The notes beneath the pieces were generated by a model that ran no database searches, was not told where the DNA came from, and saw only the letters and a list, made by a program, of their open reading frames with translations. DNA of 64,000 nucleotides. Source: Pogostemon cablin. Taxonomy: Eukaryota; Streptophyta; Magnoliopsida; Lamiales; Lamiaceae. Made by a program: the position numbers and the translations under genes. This document shows, in pieces, positions 46,788 to 56,236 of the stretch (position 1 is its first letter; each line of letters opens with the position of its first letter). The stretch spans positions 19,570,465 through 19,634,464 of the forward strand of contig CM042985.1 of the NCBI GenBank assembly GCA_023678885.1. Reading direction: 5' to 3'.

Positions 46788-49383
46788 CCACTCCAATCGT
46801 ACAAATACGCTTTGTTTGCTCATTCCAACTGAACATATATAATGTTTGATTTGTTCTTGATGAAGATATTTTCTACCTCATCATATCTTTTAAATATTTC
46901 AGCAAATACACCATCATTGTAGTTTTCGACATTAATTAATTCTTCTTCTAGGAAACTTTGATCACCTTCCCCTAGTCTAAGAATATTGAGTTAGTTTCAC
47001 CTTCCACATGTCTAAAAAATAAGAATATTGCGTAAGTTGCACCCACGGTTGCTCTTGCTGCCATGTACTCGTTCAATTTCATCTATCGATGATAATGATC
47101 ATGATGTACTTCATTAGTATAAAGTTCAGATCCATTTGGTTATACGGAGCGAACAGATACACTATGTTCAGTTGGACTGAGCGAATGTAGTGTATTGTTT
47201 GGTTGGAATGAGCAAATATGTTGGAATGTTAATTACTCGATCTCTCCGACCACTTAAAAGTTATTCATTTTCTTTTTATGCGTAAATTAAGGAGTATGTA
47301 TGTTATTATATGTGTAGTGAATAGTTGTATTAAAGGAAAACAGTGGACTATAAGGTGAGGCCTTTTACTAAAAAATAAAATGGACATTTTTGAAGTAGTC
47401 GCGCTCAAATAGTAAAATTGATACTTTTGGACTGACCTGAGATACATAATATTTAATTTTCACTAGATTATTTATATTTTTTTAATTAGAAATGTTTTAG
47501 TTTTGAGATATATTTAATAAATTTGTGTGTGCCAATAGTTAGTTCTATGATTTTTATTTTATTTTATTTTTTTTATTGAAGAATGAAGAATTCCTACATA
47601 ATTCAACCTTTTGGTCTCCACTATCTCAATCCATTTCCCGATTATGATGTTGCTAATTTAACTTCTAGTTGGATTGACCTGACTGTTCGAGGTCTAATTT
47701 CATATTGGGCGAAATTCCATAATAATAAACTATTCCATCCTAGAAAATCTAACTCTCTCCATCCTATGAAATAGAAATTTCATATTGTCCTTAAATAGAC
47801 CAATACTTGTATATGAGAACGTAATCGTAAATATATATGAGCTAGTATAAATGGAAATTAAGTAATTAAATTTTTATAAAAAAATAATAAGTTAAGAATA
47901 AATAAAATAGTTTTCACACAAATTCTGAATATAATAAGTATTGGACTGTGTTTCATCTTTTATTTTCCTTGGTAGGTTTTTATTTTATTATTAATTTTTT
48001 TATCGGTTATTTTAAAAAAAAATTTCAAGCCTTCTTATAGGCACTACTTTAATTCGAAACCTACGCCACTTACTTTAGTGAGAAGCCCAATAATTAAGTG
48101 AGCTAATTCATTTCATTTTTATTTTACTTGTAAGATAATTGTCATATATTGTAATTAATTAATGCTTAAATTATCGACACGTAGACAAAGTTTAATAATC
48201 ATTAATTAAGATATAATATTTTAATAAAAAGTTATAAAACAAGAAATTGAATATATATTAAGAAATAGGAGATTCAAACTAAAATATTGTTCGAATTTCA
48301 CATCGAACCATTTTCGTGAATGTAGCATCCACGCAATTATGTGCACAAAAGATGAACACTTAATAAATAAAATAAATTTTTTAAAAAAAAAAGTATATTC
48401 TATGAATATACATAGATTTTATCAGTATTAAGAATTTGCTAAATGAAGTGTTGACGCGATTCACTCAATAACATGCAACCTTTTTAATAAACAATATCCT
48501 AAATGATTTGCGACATTACTTGACTTGAGAATAGATCCCACCATTCATGTACACCCTTTCGTCCCCTTTTTCACTAAATAATTTTTTTACGGGGAGAGAT
48601 GTAATATTTTAGTTTATAATAATTAGAAATACTATATAATGAATTAATGTGTAATAAGTAGTTATATTAATATTGTATGGTTCTATATAAAAATATTAAT
48701 TATTTTATGTAATTCTCATTTATCAAAAACATAAATGTAAATTATATATTGGGACAAATTAAAATCGCAAAACGTAAATCTTTGCTGGAAATGGAGGGAG
48801 TATATCATTAGTGAGTAACATTCTGGTTGTACAAATTCGTATAGTTGAACCAGATCTGAAAACACATACTCCTTCCATCGGAGAAAATGTTCATCTAATT
48901 TACTTCAGACAAAGTTTAATATAAATACTAATATTTTTTAAAAACATTTATGTGACACTGTTTTATCATAGCGGTCACATTTTAATAAAAATTGATATCT
49001 ATTTGATATAGTATATAATAATAAAAAAATAACAGACATTTATTAAATAAATAAAAATTGATAATATTTTTAATAAAAAGTGATACTCACTACATTCACA
49101 GCTAAAGTTGATAATTTGACTTTTACGGATATTCAAAAATTTTATTTTTTGACTTACTTTCAAGATAATTATTTTTGACTAATAATAAAATTGTTAATTA
49201 TGTTTTACATGTAAAGTGTTGATGTTAATTTTAAAATATAATTGTATTGTAAGATTACTGATTTGATGTTATTTCCTTTTTAGGACAGAGGAATTAATAT
49301 CTTTATTAAAAAATATAATTAGTTAAGAAAAAGTATAGCTGTCTCATTGTGAAACGGTACTCTTACACAAGTATTGTTCATTG
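46788..49383. other. Intergenic, decayed repeat DNA
   Basis: 46788-47230 carries variants of CTCCAATCG..CAAATACGCTTT and GTTGGAATGAGCAAATATG, also present left of the solo LTR (45160-45184). The LTR therefore split an older repeat. The rest is AT-rich with a lone Stowaway-type start near 48870. ORFs 47265-47447 and 47583-47774 are unrecognised and not supported. Confidence 0.45.
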
Positions 49384-49390
49384 TTTTTTT

Positions 49391-49773
49391 GGCAAAAGCT
49401 CCTGTGCACCCGGGCGCACGGAACACTTTCCGTGCGCCTTTAGAAATTTGTGCTAAATTGTATACCTTTTAGTATACAGATGTGTACCCTTTATTTTCTA
49501 AAGAAAAATCTGGGCGCACGAACAACACTCCGTGCGCCTTTAGAATTTTGTGTTAAATTGTATACCCTTTAGTATAAAAATGTGTACTCTTTATTTTCTA
49601 AAGAAAAAAAAATATTAATGAAAAGTGTATACCCTTTAGAACAAAATTGTGTACCTTTTAGTAATTAAAGTGTATACCCTTTAGACCAAATTAATGTACC
49701 CTTACCCATAATACAAAATTTCTAAAGGCGCAAAAATGTGTTCCGTGCGCCCGGGTGCACGCAAGCCTCACTC
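49391..49773. mobile_element. Mutator-like MITE (family M1)
   Basis: Begins GGCAAAAGCTCCTGTGCACC. The other end, read inward, is GAGTGAGGCTTGCGTGCACC. Flanked by TTGTTTTTTT on both sides (49381-49390, 49774-49783). 383 bp. Contains repeated GTGTACCCTTT-type phrases. Confidence 0.78.
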
Positions 49774-50037
49774 TTGTTTTTTTAAATTAAATTTAATGAC
49801 TTTTAGGGATACTGTAAACTATTTAAATAATAAATAAAGTGTAATTAAAGTATATTGTATGTTAGGTGAGAGTTTATTTTAAAATATATATGTATTCTGA
49901 AATTATTAAATTAATAATGTAATATTATTAATATTATTTTTATTTATTTATTTATTTTTACATGATGCACAATATTGTAGGATATATACGAAAATATAAA
50001 ATGAGCACATTAACAAAGATAGTACATGATTATATTA

Positions 50038-50330
50038 CTCCCTCCGTTCCATGAATACATTTGCGTATTCTTGGGCACGGAGTTTAAGAAAAATAACTTT
50101 TTGGTGGTGTGATGTAAGAAAGAAAAGGGTATTTTGGGTAATTGAGTGGAATAAAGTATATGATATAGTTGACTTTGACTAAATTGTGTGTAAAAAGAAT
50201 GTGACATTTTTATAATATTGTAGTATTGTAAGGTTAGTGATATTGTGTATTATTTTCATTTTTAGGGGGGCATGTATTTTTGGAACAAACCAAAATGGAA
50301 AGGATGAATGCATTCTTGGGACGGAGGGAG
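50038..50330. mobile_element. Stowaway MITE
   Basis: CTCCCTCCGTTCC ... GGGACGGAGGGAG, TA at 50036-50037 and 50331-50332. 293 bp, with matching subterminal repeats. ORFs inside are artefacts. Confidence 0.92.
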
Positions 50331-50468
50331 TATCATGTAATTTTTTTTTTGTCAAAACCAAAAAGTATATCAAATATATCTATTTAGAAAAGAGAAAAAT
50401 TGTATACGTGTGCTTATTTTAAAGAGTATTAATATTTTATACGTAGTGTGTAGTTGTATTAATGAAAA

Positions 50469-51117
50469 GGGAGGATTACTACTAGGTACACAAAAAAACC
50501 CTAAATTACTATGAGATACAAACATATAAAAGTATTACTACTAGGTACAAAAATATATAGTGATATTCCAATATTACCCCTATTAATGTGCTGCACATAA
50601 ATATTGTGTGCAGCAAAAGTTCATGTGCAGCAAAGTGTGTGCAGCAAAAAAAAGTGTGTGCAGGAAAAAAAAAGTGTGTGCAGCAAAAAAATGTGGTGGT
50701 CCGGCGGCGGTTGTCCGGCAGCTTTTCCGGCGGCGGCAGTTTTTCCGGCGACCAGTTTTTTTTTTTTTCTTTTTTTTTTGGACGAATAGTTTTTCCGGCG
50801 ACCGGCTGCCGGAGCTCCGGCGGCGGCGGCGCGGCAGCTTTCCCGCAACCAGTTTTTTTTTTTTTTTTTTTTTTTTCTGACGAACAGATTTTCCGGAGAC
50901 CGGCCGCCGGAGCTCCGCCGGCGGCGGCGGCGGTCCGGCAGCGGCAGCGGTGGTCCGGTGGTGGGTGGAGGTTGGGGTTAGTGTTTTAAAGGTATATGAG
51001 TTTAGGGGTATATTTGGTATTTTACTTTAATATTTTGTATTAAATAATAATTATTTTAAATCAATGTATCTAGTAGTAATTAGGGGTACAAAGTGTGTAC
51101 CTATCAGTAATTATTTC
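50469..51117. mobile_element. Mutator-like element with GC-rich cargo (Pack-MULE candidate)
   Basis: Inverted ends contain ATTACTACTAGGTACAC and ATTACTGATAGGTACAC. Perfect 9-bp duplications TAATGAAAA lie at 50460-50468 and 51118-51126. The centre (about 50690-50970) is CCGGCGGCGG-rich, in sharp contrast to the AT-rich flanks, with two or three related units separated by T runs. Before it, GTGTGCAGCAAAA repeats five times (50608-50690). Overlapping ORFs (50588-50989, 50608-50880) are low complexity. Confidence 0.75.
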
Positions 51118-51624
51118 TAATGAAAATATAGGTCTCAGATTTTAATTGTATTAGTGATGTGTGTAGGTTCTATATATATTTAAAAAAGAAAATAAATACA
51201 TTAAAAATGAACAGCTCAAAATAGTAAAATAGATACGTTAAAAGAATGAACAAAGGGAATTTTTTGGATGAAAAAAAAAATTCAACTTTTAGTGTCAACT
51301 TGAAATTATGATACATTTTTTTAAATGCGTCTGTTAATATGAGAGAAAAAATGCATTTAATCATTTAGGATATGCAAGGTTTTTTTTTCTTTTACTAAGT
51401 ATTAATTTGAGACGAGAAAGATTTAAAGTTACTATTAAAACAAGGTCTATAATTAATCGTAACTTCGTTAAAAATAATTTAACGAAAATTATGTACTCCT
51501 ACATTATGCCAATTCGTTTACATTTACTGTTTCATGCACGTTATTTTAACAAATTATTTTTTTATTAAATTTTTTAACCTTTTAAAAATAGTTTGATTTT
51601 TTCTTTTTTATATTAATTAAAGAA

Positions 51625-51891
51625 GAGTTGGTCTTGCGTGCCCCCAGGATACACCGTGCGCTTTAGACTTTACTATTGTGGGTAAGAATACATTGTTTTG
51701 TTCTAAAGAGTATACACTTTAATTAATACGGGTATACCATTTTGTTATAAAAGGTATATACTTTTCATTAATATATTTTTTCAGAAAATAAAGGTTACAC
51801 ATCTTTATAATAAAGTGTATACAATTTAACACTAAATTTTAAAGGTGCACGGAGTGTGCCCCATGTGCCCGGGTGCACACAAGTTTTTGCC
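51625..51891. mobile_element. Mutator-like MITE (family M1)
   Basis: GAGTTGGTCTTGCGTGC ... GCACACAAGTTTTTGCC with perfect 9-bp duplications ATTAAAGAA (51616-51624, 51892-51900). 267 bp, in the opposite orientation to 49391. Confidence 0.8.
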
Positions 51892-52029
51892 ATTAAAGAA
51901 TAAGAGAGGGACTAGGGTACAACTGGGTGTACTAATTGAATTGATATACCCTTGGCCCCACCCTTTTTAATTAATTCTTGCTCCTTCATTAATGTTGTTT
52001 TTATTATATTTTAAATTTATTTTATTTAA

Positions 52030-52425
52030 ATGACTACTATAACCTAAACCCCAAGGATAAATTATACCCTAAACCACAAGGGTAAAATTATAATTATACC
52101 TTAAACCATAGGGATAAATTATACCATAAACTACAAGGGTAAAATTATAATTACTCCCTCCGTCCCACACCAATGCTTACGCTTCCTTTGTTACAAAGGA
52201 AGCATAAGCATTGGTGTGGGACGGAGGGAGTATATCCTAAACCCTAAACCCTTGGGATAAATTATACCCTAAACCACAAGGGTAAAATTACAATTATTTT
52301 CTAAACCCTAAACTCTAGGGATAAATTATACCCTAAACCATAAGGGTAAAACTACAATTATATCCTAAACCCTAGGGGATAAATTATACCCTAAACCACA
52401 AGGGTAAAATTACAATTATATCCCT
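52030..52425. repeat. Minisatellite with telomere-like CCCTAAA motifs
   Basis: About five to six units of roughly 57-60 bp. Each contains TACCCTAAACCACAAGGGTA and a CCTAAACCCTA-type phrase. A MITE at 52154 interrupts it. The motifs are single CCCTAAA units, not a true telomeric tract. Confidence 0.8.
52154..52230. mobile_element. Minimal Stowaway foldback, 77 bp
   Basis: Two 37-base arms (36 of 37 complementary) around a TTA loop, starting CTCCCTCCGTCCC, with TA duplications at 52152-52153 and 52231-52232. Almost the whole element is TIR. Confidence 0.92.
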
Positions 52426-54128
52426 AAAATTAAAAAAAAAAAGGTAACAACAACAATTTTTTTAAAAAAAAAAGAAAGAGAAAAACACATACTGAAGATA
52501 AAAAAAAGAGATTGTACTGAAGTTGTACCATAATAGAGGTTGTATACAAGTCATTGTCAAAAAATAAAGTGTGTTACGCGTGTTACAACTGTAATATGAT
52601 AATTATGAAATTATAGTATATTTTTTATATTTTAACTAGTTTGCGATAATTTTGTGATATGAGATAAATAAATAATATGAATGTGAACGAATTTATGGGG
52701 TAAATGAAATGAAACGAATTTTACAAATGGTTGAAATGTATCTAATGACGGATATGTGATCATGTTGGACATACGCAGATTTATTGTTCTACATATTCCA
52801 ACGCATTAGATGACAGACGGATCAAAACTTTTTACGCTTCAAATTTCCACACAAATGTTCCATTTAGTATTCCATTAGATGAGACATATCAAAAACATTT
52901 TATGCTTCAAATTTTGAGAAGGGTGACGTGTCTAGCAAATAGATGATATTATAAAGATGAAAAAATAAAAAAGTATAAAAATAAAAGAAATTAAAAGAAT
53001 GATCCAAAAGTAATCATTGAAAGAGCCAAACTGGTAACTTTAAAAAGAGAACCAAAATATGAGGCTCGTAAAAGAAAGAAAAGGTCTAGAATAAATAGAA
53101 GATCCAATTTCTCAATATCACCTTAAAAATGACACGAATAAGGCAAAAGTATTTCTTGTATCGAATTCATCTGTCGTTTTAATATTGTATTTTTAAGATT
53201 TAGTATTTAAACATAGAATTTGAAATGTTGAGAATATAATTATATTTTCAACTCATAAATAAATAAGTGGATAGCCAATAAATAAGAAAAAAAATCATCC
53301 TAAACCCTGATACATATGAGATTAATTAACTCCATCAAAATAAAATTGAAGAAAATTTGTATGGTTATGATTAAAGAAAACGATAATGATCATAAAAAAT
53401 AATAATAATAATAATAAAAAAAATTATAATAAAGTAATTTAAGTTGGCATGTGTTTAGACTTTGGACTATTGAATATCTAGGATTCCCGAGAGTCGCATG
53501 TCCTTTCCTTAAACCCCACCACTCATTTTCTTCTCGGGGTAATTCATTTCTGAAGGGTGGGTGTGGGGTTGAGTTTCATTTCACTTCATCCTATTTTAAT
53601 TTTATATATATTTTTCACATATTATATGTAAAATATAATACTAATTTACTTTTCTTTACATAAAATTGGTCCGGATTGTCATTTCATGTCGCACTGCTGC
53701 CATGAGGAGAATAGGAAAAACATTATGATAAAGGAAAGTTTTAATGTCAAGGGTAATTGTTAAATATATTCGTATTTTTTAAATTTTTATGCAAAATTTT
53801 ATGTGAGATCGATGGTCTCATCCAATGAGTTTTATGAAACTGGTTAAAAAAAACTATTATAAATTGTTCATGAATTATCATTTTTCGTTAATGATATTAT
53901 CACTTTTTATTCGTTCGTCTCACGTAATTAATGGCATCAGTGGAGAGAATCTCCTATAAATATTCGGTAAATGTTAGTATAATTAATGGCACCCGTGGAG
54001 AGAATCTCCTTATAACTCCTCTCCTAATGCGTTCCAGGGAAATCGAATCCTTATAACCCCACCTGATTGAACCTATTACATGAAAAATTATTGTTTAATG
54101 ATAGGTAAGAGAATTACATTTCTAAAAG

Positions 54129-54130
<2 letters not shown>
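52426..54130. other. Intergenic, nothing recognised
   Basis: AT-rich. ORF 53451-53663 has no recognisable domain. A phrase around GTGGAGAGAATCTCCT occurs twice (about 53942 and 53994). No gene supported. Confidence 0.45.

Positions 54131-54209
<79 letters not shown>
54131..54209. repeat. (AT)n microsatellite
   Basis: About 39 units. Confidence 0.97.
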
Positions 54210-54211
<2 letters not shown>

Positions 54212-54416
54212 CGCAGTATATGAAAATTTTGAATTTTACGGTGCATGGGGAACCTGGACTAACACAAATTTAGTGCATGAAATTTAATCAACTCCTTGTA
54301 TCTGGTGAACCAGATATAAACTCAAATTAAGAAAAATACATGTGTGCAATTAATTGAATCCATCGATACATGAAAGGTTACTCTTTTATATAATTAGAGA
54401 CCATATTCTTCCGTAT

Positions 54417-54574
54417 AAAGAGTAATATTACTATTGTTCATGAATTCTTTTGAATAGAGTAACATGTGTATTTTAAATAGCAACATTCGATATTCTAAAA
54501 AGTAAAACTTTCTGAAAGGCTGCACCATACACCCGATTGCACAATAAGATCTATTTTTCCTAAAATTTACACAC

Positions 54575-54575
<1 letters not shown>
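54417..54575. repeat. Dispersed 150-bp repeat, copy 1
   Basis: Similar to 55255-55400 (shared GAGTAACAT...TATTTTAAA and GCACCATACAC.CG.TTGCACA phrases). Both are followed by a microsatellite or MITE and a second shared piece. Probably part of a duplicated transposon. Confidence 0.65.

Positions 54576-54577
<2 letters not shown>

Positions 54578-54629
<52 letters not shown>
54578..54629. repeat. (AT)n microsatellite
   Basis: About 26 units. Confidence 0.95.
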
Positions 54630-54630
<1 letters not shown>

Positions 54631-54790
54631 TAAAAAAACTCTTTTTTACTAACGTAATTTACCAAATAGATTGAAATCTGATGGTAGTTACTACCGAATT
54701 ATCAATAAAAATACATTTGTCTTTTAATAATAAAATGTCAACAAATTTATAATGTTTTATATACCAACATAATAATATTCATTGTTATTA

Positions 54791-55143
54791 GGGTAAATAT
54801 CAAAATTAATCATGTAAATATGACCTGATTCCAACTTTAGTCATTTTTCTGTAATTCTTAATTTTGATCCTTTTTTGTCCACTTTTAGTAATTTTTTCAA
54901 AATCTGGTCCTTTTTTATCCACTATTGGTCCAAAATTTATATAATTTCGAACTAATTTTTGGATTTTTTTAAAACATAAATGACTAAATTTGGACAAAGA
55001 AATAATTAAATTTTAAAAAAGACTAAATTTAGACAAAAATGACTAAAAAGTGGACAAAAAATGACCAAAATTGAGAATTGTAAATGAAAAAAGACTAAAG
55101 TTAGAATATGTCATACTTACGGGACCAATTTTGATATTTTATC
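54791..55143. mobile_element. Mutator-like MITE (family M2)
   Basis: Begins GGGTAAATATCAAAATTAAT; the other end, read inward, is GATAAAATATCAAAATTGGT. Perfect 9-bp duplications TTGTTATTA (54782-54790, 55144-55152). 353 bp, long inverted repeats throughout. Confidence 0.82.
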
Positions 55144-55254
55144 TTGTTATTACCAACGGATTATTAACGAATTATCATATAAATTTTCAATAGAATTATT
55201 GACAACGGACTATCAGTTGAAATATTTATCAACGAAATAGGATTTTCACTGGTA

Positions 55255-55400
55255 AAAAGTTACTATTATGCATGAACTCTTTCGAGTAGAGTAACCTATA
55301 TATTTTAAAGAGCAAAACATAATAATTCTAAAAAATAATATTTCCGGGAAGGTAGCACCATACACTCGGTTGCACACTAGGATCTATTTATCCTAAACTA
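55255..55400. repeat. Dispersed 150-bp repeat, copy 2
   Basis: See 54417-54575. Confidence 0.65.
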
Positions 55401-55402
55401 TA

Positions 55403-55603
55403 CTCCCTCTGTCCCGCCTAAATATCATCATTTTACTATATTGGGCGTCTCATCCAAACTGCACTATTTTTCTCTTTTAGTAAAAATGGTCCACCACTAC
55501 CCATCATATCTTTCTAATACATCTATCAACTTTACATTAAATAATAATACTCCTAATCTACGTGCAAAAAATAAATAGTACACTTTGACCGGGACGGAGA
55601 GAG
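55403..55603. mobile_element. Stowaway MITE
   Basis: CTCCCTCTGTCCCGCC ... CGGGACGGAGAGAG with TA at both sides. 201 bp. Confidence 0.9.
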
Positions 55604-56236
55604 TACACATGAGTAATTTAAAATATATTCAACTGAAAAAATAAATTTATTTTTTTACGAATAAAATTTATCAAATGGATTGAATTCTGTATTTTCCAAT
55701 AGAATTAGATATTAGCTAGTAAATTTTACTAACTATCACTTTACCAATGAAAATTACCTGAGGATTCTATTGGTAAATTATTACCAATAAATTAGTAATA
55801 AATAATATTACTCATTAGTCTCTTTAAATTGTAAAAAAAAATATTTACTTCATTTTTTTCAATTAAAATATGAATAATTAATCTATTATACATAGTAAAA
55901 ATATTCAACACAATAATAACTTCTTGATATGCTTTGCATTCAAATGATTATCCTTACTAAATACACATAACATATTTTTACATTTCATTTATTATTTAAA
56001 AAATGTTATATTATTTTAATAATAATTAATAAAATTGATCATAAAGTAAATTTTATAATCTTCATGAAAATATAAATATGCAAAATTTAGAAGGAAAGAG
56101 AGTCAATATAAGTAATAAATTAGGAAAGAGTAACTACAATACAAGTAATAAAATAATGTGAGGTGATGGTATAGGGATTGAATTCTCAATTTTACAATTT
56201 GTATTTTTGAACTTAGACTCAATTTTGGTATAAAAT

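Noticed and set aside
50588..50989. 133-codon ORF with Gly/Ala/Arg-rich sequence
   Set aside because: Read-through of GC-rich repeats and T runs in a MULE-like element; several overlapping frames are equally open.
52154..52230. Rho-independent terminator or miRNA precursor
   Set aside because: The arms are exact Stowaway TIRs with TA duplications; transposon origin explains them.
52030..52425. Interstitial telomere
   Set aside because: Single CCCTAAA/CCTAAACCCTA phrases within 57-60 bp units, not consecutive seven-base repeats.
53451..53663. Small host gene
   Set aside because: No domain, no splice or promoter context, hydrophobic AT-derived C-terminus.
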